In this document: in pieces, positions 53,991 to 63,564 of the stretch | How positions within the stretch are numbered: position 1 is the stretch's first letter | Layout of the letters: every line of letters starts with the position of its first letter | Assembly (NCBI RefSeq): GCF_017742235.1 | Contig: NZ_JAGHKQ010000003.1 | Coordinates: 124,001-188,000, forward strand | Direction of reading: 5' to 3' | DNA length: 64,000 nucleotides | Source: Bacillus sp. 165 | GTDB taxonomy: Bacteria; Bacillota; Bacilli; Bacillales; Bacillaceae_G | Made by a program: the position numbers and the translations under genes | Notes under the pieces: model-generated | What the model saw: only the letters and a program-made list of their open reading frames with translations | What the model was told of the DNA's origin: nothing | Database searches by the model: none

Positions 53991-55925
53991 TTGAATTCTC
54001 AAACCTTTACCGTACTTGATTTTACACGTATTAAAGAGGAGTTAGCTCAATATGCATTGACAGATGCTGGGAAAGAACAGGTCAAAGCAATAGCGCCATT
54101 GACTTATAAAAAACAAATTCAGTCCTTGCTCGATGAAGTAACAGAAGCTAAACACATTTTAGTAAAAAGCTCGAGCGTTCCAATCCATGGCTTGCACGGC
54201 ATGACGCAGCTGTTAGGTCATCTGAATAAAGCAGTCATTTTGCAGCCGGATCAGCTTGCCGGACTGTATGATTTTTTAGAGTGTTGCCGTAAATTAAAAC
54301 GATATATGGCTGACAAAGAGTTTTTGGCTCCACGTGTCTCGTCGTATGTGCATGTCATTGAAGATCTCCCTCAGCTAGGAGAGGAAATTTACCGCTGTAT
54401 TCGAAACGGTGTAGTGGATGATTACGCCAGCAAAGCTTTAGCAAAGGTGCGAAAGCAAATCACGATACAGGAAGAACGGTTGAAAGAAAAAATTACGCAA
54501 ATGATTAAAGCAAATAAATATAAATCATTTTTACAAGAAGCAATTGTCAGTCAACGTGATGGCCGATATGTGATTCCAATAAAGAAGGAGCATAAAGGAA
54601 AAATAAAAGGAGCAATCTTAGACATATCCTCTTCCGGGTCAACTCTGTACCTAGAACCGGAAGAGATTGCGCGGGCACAGGAACAGGTAATTATGCTTCG
54701 CGTAGAAGAAGAGATGGAAGTGCAGCGTGTGTTAACCTATCTTACAGGATTAGTAGAGGCTCATGAAGCACAAATTCGAATGGCAGTAGAAACCATGGTG
54801 CATTACGATGTGCTGTTTGCAAAAGCAAAATACAGCCTTGCTATCGGCGGACGCAGTGTAGAAGTAAATGAAAATCACTTTATTTCATTAATAGAAGCTC
54901 GCCACCCTTTATTAGGAGCGAAAGCCGTTCCGCTTACCGTTGAGCTTGGTGATGGCTATCATGCTTTAGTTATTACTGGTCCGAATACAGGGGGAAAGAC
55001 AGTGACAATTAAGACAGTGGGACTTCTTACTCTTATGGCGCAGTCCGGCTTGCATGTCCCTGTTGCGGAAAACAGCCATATCAGCATTTTTCAGCATATT
55101 TTAGTCGATATCGGGGATGGGCAAAGTATCGAACAAAATCTAAGCACGTTTAGCTCCAGGATTACTAATGTTATTGAAATTTTAAAAGAAACAAATGACC
55201 GCTCTCTTGTGTTGCTGGATGAACTGGGCTCTGGCACAGATCCGGGAGAGGGGATGGGATTAGCCACAGCAATTTTACAAGAGCTGTATAACAAAGGAGC
55301 TACGCTCTTGGCTACAACTCACTACAGTGAAATTAAAGATTTTTCAGATCGGCAGGAAGGTTTTATAAATGGGTCTATGGAGTTCGATGTCACAACATTA
55401 AAACCAACATACCGGTTGTTAATTGGAAAAGGAGGAGAAAGTCAAGCATTCGCTATTGCACTTCGTCTCGGCATGCACCCAGCCATTATCCAAAGGGCAC
55501 ATGCAATCACATATAAAGAACAAAAAGCCTATCCGCTAGAAGCGTGTGATGGATTTTCAAAACGGGAATTGGAAAAACAACTTGCCACTAATAAATATGT
55601 CAACCGAAACCGCAAAGCAGAAAAAGAACGGATAGAAAAAACAGCTCATTTTTCTCAAGGAGATAATGTACAAATTATAAATACCGGTGAATTTGGCATT
55701 GTTTACAAAGGACCGGATTCGCTCGGAACCTATATAGTTCAAGTCAAAGATGAAAAAGTTTCATATAATCATAAACGTTTAAAATTGTATATCTCTGCCG
55801 CAGAATTGTATCCAGAAGACTATGATTTTAATATTATTTTTGATTCGAAAGAAAATCGGAAGAAAAGCCGAGTGATGGAAAAAAAGCATGTGGATGGAGT
55901 AATGATAGAGAGAGAAGAGGAATAG
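53991..55925 (+). CDS. MutS2-like ATPase lacking the Smr domain
   Basis: The 644-residue protein has the MutS2 order: N-terminal core and helical lever (~1-300), then the ATPase with Walker A GPNTGGKTVT (~330), Walker B LLDELGSGTDP and the H-motif ATTHYSEIK. It stops after a short C-terminal beta region (~555-600) and has no Smr nuclease domain with the HGxG motif. MutS2 suppresses recombination and resolves ribosome collisions; without Smr this one lacks the nuclease. The start is TTG with AAAAGGAGG. Similar short paralogues exist beside full MutS2 in bacilli. Confidence 0.9.
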   Translation: MNSQTFTVLDFTRIKEELAQYALTDAGKEQVKAIAPLTYKKQIQSLLDEVTEAKHILVKSSSVPIHGLHGMTQLLGHLNKAVILQPDQLAGLYDFLECCRKLKRYMADKEFLAPRVSSYVHVIEDLPQLGEEIYRCIRNGVVDDYASKALAKVRKQITIQEERLKEKITQMIKANKYKSFLQEAIVSQRDGRYVIPIKKEHKGKIKGAILDISSSGSTLYLEPEEIARAQEQVIMLRVEEEMEVQRVLTYLTGLVEAHEAQIRMAVETMVHYDVLFAKAKYSLAIGGRSVEVNENHFISLIEARHPLLGAKAVPLTVELGDGYHALVITGPNTGGKTVTIKTVGLLTLMAQSGLHVPVAENSHISIFQHILVDIGDGQSIEQNLSTFSSRITNVIEILKETNDRSLVLLDELGSGTDPGEGMGLATAILQELYNKGATLLATTHYSEIKDFSDRQEGFINGSMEFDVTTLKPTYRLLIGKGGESQAFAIALRLGMHPAIIQRAHAITYKEQKAYPLEACDGFSKRELEKQLATNKYVNRNRKAEKERIEKTAHFSQGDNVQIINTGEFGIVYKGPDSLGTYIVQVKDEKVSYNHKRLKLYISAAELYPEDYDFNIIFDSKENRKKSRVMEKKHVDGVMIEREEE

Positions 55926-55930
55926 GGAGA

Positions 55931-55966
55931 AAACAGGGTTAGGGCATATATGCCCTAACCCTGTTT
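55931..55966. terminator. Perfect 36-bp palindromic terminator
   Basis: Perfect dyad with centre CATATATG, between the convergent mutS2-like gene and the acidic small protein. Confidence 0.88.
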
Positions 55967-55970
55967 AATG

Positions 55971-56291
55971 CTAGTCTTCAATAATCTCATACTCATCATC
56001 AGCTAATAACAAGATTTGCTTTCTTTTTCCTTTATTAATCACTTCAATGATATCGTAAGGACCTAAGTTTCTAATCTTGTTACTAGATGCATTAACCATA
56101 CCTTCTACAGAATCGATTAAAATATCTTCTTCTGTAAATGCGTCAGGAATTTCCATATCCTCTGTAGCTAACACTGAGATATATAAGGTTTGGATTTGTT
56201 CAGTTGACGGATTTTGCTCTTCTGCGTCAATAATCTGCTTCACTTCTTCTACATGCTCTTCTTTTGGTTGATATACACGAATTTTCGCCAT
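55971..56291 (-). CDS. Small acidic protein of unknown function
   Basis: The 106-residue protein is strongly acidic (KEEHVEEVKQIIDAEEQ, then DEYEIIED at the end) with no signal peptide. I do not recognise a family. ATG 56291 follows AAAGGAGCAG. A longer frame upstream has no ribosome binding site and overlaps the divergent amidase gene, so I discard it. Confidence 0.78.
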   Translation of the reverse strand: MAKIRVYQPKEEHVEEVKQIIDAEEQNPSTEQIQTLYISVLATEDMEIPDAFTEEDILIDSVEGMVNASSNKIRNLGPYDIIEVINKGKRKQILLLADDEYEIIED

Positions 56292-56469
56292 TTTTACTGC
56301 TCCTTTATGTATGCTATCTTTATTATAACGATTCTGCTGATGAACACAAACAGTCAGTCTTGGATTTGGTAAAAAAGGGGATTTTTTTTCGGTTTTTATT
56401 CCCTTATACACCAACATGATAGTGGGAAAAATAGCAAACGATAAGAAAAAATGTGAAAGTGAGGATAAC

Positions 56470-57102
56470 ATGAAGAAAATCATGATTTTTTCGGTCATAT
56501 TGGCTCTTCTGTTTCCAAACGTGTCGCATGCCATGTTTTCGTTTGACATGAAATATCCGGTTATAAAACGGCACTTTACATCACCGAGTGAAAGGAGACC
56601 CGGTATCCCAATGAAAAAGGTTATATTTATCGTAGCGCATGATACCGGTAATGATCTTGGAGCGAGACACAATGCTTGGTATCAACAACGAACTGTCAAC
56701 CGAGTCAAAGCCTCGGCTCATATTTTTGTAGATGATACAGACATTGTAGAATGCATACCATCGATAGTAGAAAACCCGGAGATTGCCTGGCAGGTCAGAG
56801 AAAATCAGCCGTACGATAATAACATATATGGCGAAGATGCCAATTATTCTGCGATTGGAGTGGAATTAAGCATTAAACCAAACGGAAATGATGAAGAAGC
56901 ATACAAACGTTATGTATGGACACTGGCTTATTTATGTTATCGGTATCATTTAGATCCTCATGTTTCTATTGTGGGACACCATATATTAGATTCAGGACGA
57001 AAAATTGATCCGAAAAACGGTTTGCGAAAGATAGGGAAAAGCTACAATCAGCTGCTTCATGATGTGGTCCAAGAATACGATAACTGCCTTCGTCTATTTT
57101 AG
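56470..57102 (+). CDS. Secreted N-acetylmuramoyl-L-alanine amidase, Amidase_2 type
   Basis: This is a 210-residue exported protein (signal segment IMIFSVILALLFPNVSHA, ~4-21). The zinc and catalytic residues of the PGRP/Amidase_2 fold are visible: His in VAHDTGN, a Tyr/His region SAHIFVDD, and VGHHILDSGRKIDP with the last His/Lys/Asp. It cuts the bond between the glycan and peptide of the wall, or recycles fragments. ATG 56470 follows GTGAGGAT; an upstream in-frame ATG at 56416 would bury the signal peptide. Confidence 0.9.
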   Translation: MKKIMIFSVILALLFPNVSHAMFSFDMKYPVIKRHFTSPSERRPGIPMKKVIFIVAHDTGNDLGARHNAWYQQRTVNRVKASAHIFVDDTDIVECIPSIVENPEIAWQVRENQPYDNNIYGEDANYSAIGVELSIKPNGNDEEAYKRYVWTLAYLCYRYHLDPHVSIVGHHILDSGRKIDPKNGLRKIGKSYNQLLHDVVQEYDNCLRLF

Positions 57103-57134
57103 ATAATTACTTATTACAGAAGGGAGGAGGAAGC

Positions 57135-57698
57135 ATGGAGGACTTTGAAAGAAAGTGGTTACCTACTTATATTAAGCATGGGCTTGTCATTTTGTTTTGC
57201 GGCATTAATCCCGGAAGAATATCTGCTTCAAAAGGATATCACTACGCCAATCCAGCTAATTTATTTTGGCGCGGATTGCATGAAGGAGGTCTTACACCCT
57301 ATCAGTTAAAGCCGGAGGAAACAGACTTGCTTTTGAAATTTGGATATGGCATTACAGATTTAGTAGCACGTCCAACACGTTCGTCTAGTGATTTATCAAA
57401 AGCAGATTTTATAAACGGAGCGAAGGACTTTGAACGGCTAGTGCAAACCTATCGGCCGAAGCTCGTCTGTTTTAATGGAGTTACGGCGTTTCGGTATGCT
57501 GTTAATCAATTAAAAGAAACGGTAACACCTGGATTACAGCCTGGCTATTATTTTGGAACTGAATCTTGGGAAGGCTGCTTTGTCTTTGTTATTCCTTCTA
57601 CAAGCGGGGCCAATGCACATTTTACAAGAGAAGAACGTATTGGCTTGTTCAACACGCTTGCTGAGTTTATAAAAGAAAAAGGATGGCTTTTACCATAA
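57135..57698 (+). CDS. mug: G/U mismatch-specific DNA glycosylase
   Basis: MUG removes uracil and ethenocytosine from DNA, opposite guanine. The 187-residue protein has GINPGRISASKGYHYANPANLFW starting ~26 (active-site motif GINPG, then the NPANLFW block), CFNGV and the C-terminal IPSTSGANAHF. Cytoplasmic. The ribosome binding site is AGGGAGGAGG. It starts 32 bases after the amidase gene, so the two may be co-transcribed. Confidence 0.93.
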   Translation: MEDFERKWLPTYIKHGLVILFCGINPGRISASKGYHYANPANLFWRGLHEGGLTPYQLKPEETDLLLKFGYGITDLVARPTRSSSDLSKADFINGAKDFERLVQTYRPKLVCFNGVTAFRYAVNQLKETVTPGLQPGYYFGTESWEGCFVFVIPSTSGANAHFTREERIGLFNTLAEFIKEKGWLLP

Positions 57699-57790
57699 GC
57701 TCCTTATTTGCTTTCACAACATAGTTTTTTTATGATGTAAAATACAGCTATGATGAGCGTACAGGATTTTATAATAAGGAGTGAAAGGCA

Positions 57791-58660
57791 ATGAAGGTAA
57801 AAATAATTACAGATAGTGCAGCAGATTTACCGAAAGATTTGCTGCAAAAATATGATATTGATGTGATTCCTCTCTGTGTATACGATACAGCAACAGAGGA
57901 AGAGTATTTGGATGGAGTCACCTTACAACCTGATGAACTGTTTCGTCATATGCAAGAGGGAACGGTATATAAAACCTCTCTACCTGCCTATGAATCGATA
58001 CATACTACATTGGCTGCTTATGCACAAAAACAAATCCCTTGCATGTACTTAGCGTTTTCTTCCGAATTATCAGGAACGTATCAATCTGCGGTTTTAATTA
58101 CCGACGAGATAAAAGAAGTGTATCCAGAAGCAGATATCGATGTAGTTAATACAAAGTGTGCGTCTATTGGCCAAGGTTTGGTGGTGCTGAAGGCAGCAGA
58201 AATGGCGGGAAAAGGCATTTCGAAAAAAGAAATTATGAACGATACAGTTTTGTATGCTAACCAAATGGAGCACATTTTTACAGTAGGTGATTTACAATAT
58301 CTTGTTCGAGGAGGCAGAGTCAGCAAAGTAGCTGGGTTTATAGGTGGCTTATTGAACATAAAACCAATTTTACATGTAGAAGATGGGAAGCTAATACCGA
58401 TTGAAAAACTTCGAGGCCGCAAAAAAGTGCTGCAGAGGATGGTGGCATTAATGGGGGAACGAAGCGAGGACTTAGAAAATCAAACAATCGGCATTTCGCA
58501 TGGAAATGATCTAGAAAGTGCCTATGCATTAAAAGAAATGATTACAGAGACATTTGGTTGTCAAACATTTGTGATCAACTCCATTGGAGCCGCAGTGGGG
58601 GCACATGCAGGGCCGGGAACATTGGCAATGTTTTTTCAAAATGACACAAAAAATCTGTAA
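57791..58660 (+). CDS. DegV-family fatty-acid-binding protein
   Basis: The 289-residue protein begins KIITDSAADLPKDLL, has DGVTLQPDELFRHM, the KTSLPAYES region, and YLVRGGRVSK with the GGLLNIKPIL loop, the hallmark of DegV/FakB. Such proteins hold a fatty acid for phosphorylation by FakA in phospholipid synthesis. FakA is not in the window. The ribosome binding site AAGGAGTG is good. Confidence 0.94.
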   Translation: MKVKIITDSAADLPKDLLQKYDIDVIPLCVYDTATEEEYLDGVTLQPDELFRHMQEGTVYKTSLPAYESIHTTLAAYAQKQIPCMYLAFSSELSGTYQSAVLITDEIKEVYPEADIDVVNTKCASIGQGLVVLKAAEMAGKGISKKEIMNDTVLYANQMEHIFTVGDLQYLVRGGRVSKVAGFIGGLLNIKPILHVEDGKLIPIEKLRGRKKVLQRMVALMGERSEDLENQTIGISHGNDLESAYALKEMITETFGCQTFVINSIGAAVGAHAGPGTLAMFFQNDTKNL

Positions 58661-58666
58661 TTATGA

Positions 58667-58695
58667 AATTGGGTAGATATTGTATCTGCCCAATT
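58667..58695. terminator. Terminator between convergent genes
   Basis: 13-bp arms (one G-U pair) with loop TTG, after degV and before the minus-strand small gene. Confidence 0.75.
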
Positions 58696-58701
58696 GTGCA
58701 T

Positions 58702-58902
58702 TTACAACATCTCCCCGTCTGTTAGCATAAACCATTGTGCTAAATCATCTTCATCTTGTAGACCGCTACTTATGTTTTGTTCTGCTTTATTAGTGTCTTT
58801 GAGCCATCTTGGCATAATTTGGAGCATACTGTTCAATTCCTGTTTGCTTACGTTTTGTTTGAGCATATATTCATATAATGCCTCTAATTGCTGTTCTTCC
58901 AT
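58702..58902 (-). CDS. Small acidic protein, unknown
   Basis: The 66-residue protein is helical and acidic (MEEQQLEALYEYMLKQNVSK, ending DLAQWFMLTDGEML). No family recognised. ATG 58902 follows AAAGGAGACGG, a strong site, so it is likely real. Cytoplasmic. Its neighbour on the same strand is the 46-residue protein gene at 59016-59156. Confidence 0.75.
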   Translation of the reverse strand: MEEQQLEALYEYMLKQNVSKQELNSMLQIMPRWLKDTNKAEQNISSGLQDEDDLAQWFMLTDGEML

Positions 58903-59015
58903 TGCTCCGTCTCCTTTACATTTATTTGTATTTAGTATTTCCTAAAAAATTTAATACATCCTCGTTTTCAAAGCAAAGAGCACATCAGTTGTTACAATGT
59001 ACTCTTTGTTGCACG

Positions 59016-59156
59016 TTATTTCAGATCTGTTTGGGGGCTGTTTTCTTCTGGTCGTTTCAATTTGGAGTATGGATTGACCAAATTTTCCTCGTAAGATTCT
59101 GGTCCGCTTTTATAGGCATCTGTGATTGCATTTGAAACCCAATCTTCATTGTTCAT
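59016..59156 (-). CDS. 46-residue small protein
   Basis: Reading MNNEDWVSNAITDAYKSG, then PESYEENLVNPY and ending PQTDLK, this short frame has the ribosome binding site ATGGAGGTGA at 9 bases. It is acidic/polar with no membrane segment. The hairpin CAAAGAG...CTCTTTG after its stop may terminate it. I do not recognise a family. Small proteins of this kind are often sporulation or stress products, but nothing here proves that. Confidence 0.6.
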   Translation of the reverse strand: MNNEDWVSNAITDAYKSGPESYEENLVNPYSKLKRPEENSPQTDLK

Positions 59157-59257
59157 GTAGTTCACCTCCATATATTTTTATTAATTTCAAAAGAATACAA
59201 TTTTCATTCAAAAGCAAACTAAACAGTGAAAAAATTTAAAGGAATGGAGTGAATGAT

Positions 59258-59620
59258 ATGCAACAATCGCAAAACTCTACCGAACAATCCTTGTATTTAT
59301 ACAAAGAGGGATTAGGAAAATTTACTCAAAAAATGCCGCAAATTGCAGAGGCGTATAACACCTTTACACAAGTTTGTTTTCAAGCAGGTGCTTTAACACA
59401 AAGAGAAAAACAATTAATTGCACTAGGAATCAGTTTAGCTACACAAGATGAATATTGTACAATTTATCATACGAAAGGTTGTCTAGACCAAGGATGTTCA
59501 GAAACAGAAGTGCTAGAAGCCTGTGGAGTGGCAGCAGCGTTTGCAGGAGGAGCAGCGATGAGCCAAGCTGTGACTCTTGTGCAAGAATGTATGCATGAAA
59601 TACAGCAGTATAAGCATTGA
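59258..59620 (+). CDS. Carboxymuconolactone decarboxylase-family protein
   Basis: The 120-residue helical protein has the CMD/AhpD-like core (LTQREKQLIALGISLATQDEYCTIYHTKGC and EACGVAAAFAGGAA, here only as parts of the fold). The active-site pair C-x-x-C-x-x-x-H of AhpD is not complete: the segment reads EYCTIYH. Family members act as peroxidase partners or decarboxylases, but activity of this one is unclear. ATG 59258 is preferred because GGAGTG is 6 bases away; the upstream GTG overlaps it. Confidence 0.85.
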   Translation: MQQSQNSTEQSLYLYKEGLGKFTQKMPQIAEAYNTFTQVCFQAGALTQREKQLIALGISLATQDEYCTIYHTKGCLDQGCSETEVLEACGVAAAFAGGAAMSQAVTLVQECMHEIQQYKH

Positions 59621-59638
59621 CAGATGTTATCCATTTGC

Positions 59639-59663
59639 GCGGCAACAATATCCTTGTTGCCGC
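59639..59663. terminator. GC-rich hairpin, weak terminator
   Basis: Perfect 10-bp arms (GCGGCAACAA/TTGTTGCCGC) with a 5-base loop after the CMD gene, but no T-tract. Confidence 0.5.
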
Positions 59664-59819
59664 AGCAGTCAGTGATATAAAAATGTTGTTTTACCATTTT
59701 ATTTCAATTCACTCATTAAATCATCAATCATATTAAAATATGATTACATAACTATTGCTTATAGCATTTACTTGATAGAATAGAGAGGTACAAAATTAGT
59801 GAAATAGTGAGTGATGATG

Positions 59820-62603
59820 ATGAAAGAACAACAATTAGTAGATAAATCCTATTATCAAGTGTTTATTCAAGAGGATGAAGTGAGTCATCCATTTGAGGTG
59901 CTTAACGAAATTTTCTATATAGAAAAGGAAAATGGGACTGAAGACCTATCTTTTATACGATTTGCACAAGGGGAAATTTACTATCATTATAAGGATTATG
60001 AAACTGCCATTTTTAAATGGGAAAAAGTAAAAACTGACTTGTTGCCTTGGGCTCAGAAGAATATTGCAGATTGTTATTATGAATTAGGAATGCTTTCGGC
60101 TGCGGAAGATATATATAAATCAATCGCAACAGAATCAGACACTTTAGCAACGGAGATTTCTCTAAAGTTATTTTCTCTATACGCTATTCAAAACAAAGAA
60201 GATTTAGCTTTTCAAACAATTGGCGAGACGGTGTCTTTGAATCCTGATTATCCGAATGTCACAGCTCTGGCGCGAGCGTTTTATGAAGAACAAAGCAAGT
60301 GGGATCCTGCTGTTGAATTAGCAATTAATGAAATTATACGAACAGAGTCTGTCCCTTGGATTGAGACTCTTAAACGTTACATAGAAGAAGGATATACCGC
60401 ACATATTTCTCCTTCTTCATTCTTTCAAGTCCTGCTGACTGTATATAAAGTAGATATGATTCACTTTCGGGAGCTTACGGCTTCATTATGGAACTGTTAT
60501 AAACAGACGGAATATTATTTACCTTGGGTCCAGTTAATTAATGATATCTTCTTAAATGTGCCGCTGGATTCGTATACACCGTGGAATGAAATTGCTGAAC
60601 TATATGAAAAAACCTATATGGAATTAATTCAAAATGGATATTTCCTAAAAGAACTGCACCCTATTGTTCCGAACCATATTACAAACTGGTTAAAAGTAAC
60701 TGCTGCATCTCATTCCTTATATGCAGCTACAGCAGCTGTAGCGTGGAACGAAATTTTCCCTGCGAGTGTGGATTCAGCTGTTGTAAGTGAAGCGAAACAA
60801 CTGATTCACAGACATAACCGATTTGATTTAGTGTATGAGGACAGTGTAAAACTATATGAGGCTATTGTGGAATGGAGCAAGCAATCTAATTTCGAACCAA
60901 GCGATCATTTACAATGGTGGGGAGAATATTTTGCGGATTTCAAAAAGCAAAGGGTGATACTAGCAGGTTTACAAGACAGTGGTAAGTCCTCATTTGTCAA
61001 TTCATTACTCGGTGAAGATGTGGTAGATGTGAACGCTATGCATGTACCATCACCTGTAATTATACTGAATAATGGTACTACCACAGAGTTGAATATTGTT
61101 ACAGAGACAAAAATCAATACAAATCCGAATGCAGAGGAGATTGATCAACTTACGCATACGAATCCACATGCTGCTTATATCGAATGTAAGATTCCATGCC
61201 GATTTTTAAACAAAAATGCGATAACATTAATTGATACACCAGGGTTTCCTGGTGAAATGGACGAGCAGCATGTTTTATTCGAAGCAATGAACTTAGCTGA
61301 CGGCGTTCTATTTATGTTAGATGCAACAGCGCCGTTTACAGAATACGAACGCGAAACAGTACAAGCCATACAAGAGCATACTCCAAATATGCCAATTCAT
61401 TTCTTGTTGACTAAAATTGATTCTATTCATTCTGAAGAAAAAGTAGAAAGAATCCTGCGAGATACAATAAGTAAAGTAAGACAATATTTTCCGGCAGCAA
61501 AGGTATTTCCATATTCTTCTAAAATGTCAAATGTACAGCAGCTGAGTGAATTAGCTGAGTTTATAAAGCAGCATTATCAAACAGTAGCAATATTTGAAAA
61601 TCGAACTGTAAAGCTGTTGCCTTGGATTCGAAAAGTATTGCGAGCTGTAGCAGAAAAGCCAATTGAACAAGAGACTTATTTAAGTGAAACCATTCAATGG
61701 AATGAAGATATGCAAATGAAGTTGAATGGATTAATCAATAGCATGACTGCTCTAGAAAAAGAGAAAATACAGCAAGTAAAGTCTCATTACCTTACTATAA
61801 AAGAGGAGCTTTCAAAGGATATACTAGAGGAAGTACCTATCTTACTACGAGGCTGCTCCACTCTGCTTGATGAAGAGGTAGATTACCGCAATATTCATGA
61901 GCAAATCAATAAAGAAATGAACCGTGTGATTCAAAACTATATTGAAACAGCAGTTTCTAAGTTTTCTGTTTCTGTTCACAATTGGATAACTGAAACAAAA
62001 CAAGACTTTACAGTAATTGATTCCGATTCTAAAGAGACAAGCAGCACATTCAACAGTCTCTATAAAGAAGATAAAATGAAATTAGAGTATGATTTTAAAA
62101 TCTTTGATGATTGGCGTCGCGACATGGATCGCTTAATTGGAAGAGCGCGGATAGAAAATGTAAACGTATTTCGTCGGATGAGCCCTAGTCAATTATTATT
62201 AAAAGGAATCGGAAAACTGTTCGGCAAATTACAGCAAAGCAATGCTATGCTTCATAGTCAATATAAGAAATATTTTGATAATGAGGAATTCCAGGAAGAA
62301 GCTTCCCTTGTAGTAGATATGTTTTTCTCTCAATTTGAACCGTTTGAGCATTCATTAGAGCAGGATATTATATTATTTTTCCGAAATCCATTTAGTGTAC
62401 TGCGAAAACTAGAGGAGCAAACACATTTAGAAATACAAAAGAATCGTGTACAGCTAAACGAATTAAAATCTAAGCCTGAACGCTATAAAGATCCGATTAC
62501 TCTCTTTGAAGTGAGATTACATCAAGCAGAATGGCTCACATATATTGAGCAGGAACACGAAGAGAATTCTTCGAAACAAGCATCACATAGTGTTAGGGAA
62601 TAA
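59820..62603 (+). CDS. Large TPR and dynamin-like GTPase protein
   Basis: The ~927-residue protein has an N-terminal helical repeat region of TPR type (~25-170, with FAQGEIYYHYKDYETAIFKW), then a dynamin-family GTPase domain (~370-560): G1 GLQDSGKSS, G3 DTPGF and G4 TKID, and a long helical C-terminal part with coiled-coil segments. This resembles bacterial dynamin-like proteins, which reshape or fuse membranes; an added TPR region suggests binding partners. There is no obvious membrane span. Start choice is uncertain among GTG 59811 and ATGs at 59814, 59817 and 59820; GAGTG is 6 bases before 59820. Confidence 0.85.
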   Translation: MKEQQLVDKSYYQVFIQEDEVSHPFEVLNEIFYIEKENGTEDLSFIRFAQGEIYYHYKDYETAIFKWEKVKTDLLPWAQKNIADCYYELGMLSAAEDIYKSIATESDTLATEISLKLFSLYAIQNKEDLAFQTIGETVSLNPDYPNVTALARAFYEEQSKWDPAVELAINEIIRTESVPWIETLKRYIEEGYTAHISPSSFFQVLLTVYKVDMIHFRELTASLWNCYKQTEYYLPWVQLINDIFLNVPLDSYTPWNEIAELYEKTYMELIQNGYFLKELHPIVPNHITNWLKVTAASHSLYAATAAVAWNEIFPASVDSAVVSEAKQLIHRHNRFDLVYEDSVKLYEAIVEWSKQSNFEPSDHLQWWGEYFADFKKQRVILAGLQDSGKSSFVNSLLGEDVVDVNAMHVPSPVIILNNGTTTELNIVTETKINTNPNAEEIDQLTHTNPHAAYIECKIPCRFLNKNAITLIDTPGFPGEMDEQHVLFEAMNLADGVLFMLDATAPFTEYERETVQAIQEHTPNMPIHFLLTKIDSIHSEEKVERILRDTISKVRQYFPAAKVFPYSSKMSNVQQLSELAEFIKQHYQTVAIFENRTVKLLPWIRKVLRAVAEKPIEQETYLSETIQWNEDMQMKLNGLINSMTALEKEKIQQVKSHYLTIKEELSKDILEEVPILLRGCSTLLDEEVDYRNIHEQINKEMNRVIQNYIETAVSKFSVSVHNWITETKQDFTVIDSDSKETSSTFNSLYKEDKMKLEYDFKIFDDWRRDMDRLIGRARIENVNVFRRMSPSQLLLKGIGKLFGKLQQSNAMLHSQYKKYFDNEEFQEEASLVVDMFFSQFEPFEHSLEQDIILFFRNPFSVLRKLEEQTHLEIQKNRVQLNELKSKPERYKDPITLFEVRLHQAEWLTYIEQEHEENSSKQASHSVRE

Positions 62604-62607
62604 AAAC

Positions 62608-62637
62608 AATCACCTCTTTGTGAACAAAGAGGTGATT
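62608..62637. terminator. Intrinsic terminator between convergent genes
   Basis: Arms of 13-14 bp with a TGAA-type loop and a T-tract, between the GTPase gene and the minus-strand SDR gene. Confidence 0.88.
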
Positions 62638-63477
62638 TTATTGTAATCGTGAAAGAAAAAGACGCTCCCATCTTTTCCAGGGAATAAGATGCTTAAGAAA
62701 GAGAGTTGTACGAATTCCTTTTCCTATAGGATATCGTAGAGTTGGACGTTTTTGTTTTGCTATATCGGCAACCTTTCTTGCAACTTCTATCGGGTCTCCA
62801 AATGAAGATTGACCGCTTTCTAGATAAGATTCTATCCTTTTCATAGAGTGAAAATAGGGTGAGTCCTGCCGCAAAGACTTTTCTGCAATGTGTTTACCGG
62901 TTGACCAAATATTGGTGTGAAAAGAACCTGGTTCAACCAGAACAACATCAATGCCAAATGGTTTCACCTCTAATCTGAGGCATTCACTCCAGCCTTCAAG
63001 AGCATGTTTGGAAGCTACATAAGGAGCAAGTCCTGGAAATCCGATTTGTCCACTAATACTGCTAATGTTAATGATTTTTCCTTTTCTTTGTGTTCTCATA
63101 AAAGGGAGAACGGATTGGGTAACAGCAATCACACCAAATACATTGGTATCGAATTGTCGTCGATATTCTTCTATTGGGATTTCTTCTGCAAAGCCGCCGC
63201 TTGCATAACCCGCATTATTTACCAGCACATCTATCCGGTTTAATTCTAATAGATTCTGCTGTAAAGCTTGAATTGACTTTGAACATGTTACATCGAGTTG
63301 CTGAATCAATATATTGTCTTTAATCCCTATTTGCTCTGCTTCATATAATAATTGTGACTGATTTTCTGTATTTCTCATTGTCGCTATAACACAAAACCCG
63401 TGTTTTGCTAATTGCAATGATGTTAGCAATCCAAATCCGCTTGACGCACCCGTTACGATTGCAACCTCTTTTTTCAT
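62638..63477 (-). CDS. SDR-family oxidoreductase
   Basis: The 279-residue classical SDR has TGASSGFG (~9-16), NNAGYASGG, ISSISG and the catalytic YVASKHALEG. The sequence after the glycine motif, MRNTEN, has Arg instead of an acidic residue, favouring NADP(H). Substrate unknown. GGAGAGTAGAT precedes the ATG. It is divergent from the ECF sigma factor gene. Confidence 0.93.
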   Translation of the reverse strand: MKKEVAIVTGASSGFGLLTSLQLAKHGFCVIATMRNTENQSQLLYEAEQIGIKDNILIQQLDVTCSKSIQALQQNLLELNRIDVLVNNAGYASGGFAEEIPIEEYRRQFDTNVFGVIAVTQSVLPFMRTQRKGKIINISSISGQIGFPGLAPYVASKHALEGWSECLRLEVKPFGIDVVLVEPGSFHTNIWSTGKHIAEKSLRQDSPYFHSMKRIESYLESGQSSFGDPIEVARKVADIAKQKRPTLRYPIGKGIRTTLFLKHLIPWKRWERLFLSRLQ

Positions 63478-63564
63478 ATATATCTACTCTCCTTTGTTTA
63501 CTTAGTAGACTATACTTATATATACGCATGCTAGTCCGTCAATCCTGTATAAAAAATAAAATTG

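Noticed and set aside
55971..56672. 233-residue version of the acidic small protein
   Set aside because: The extra N-terminal part overlaps the divergent amidase gene and lacks a ribosome binding site; the start at 56291 has one.
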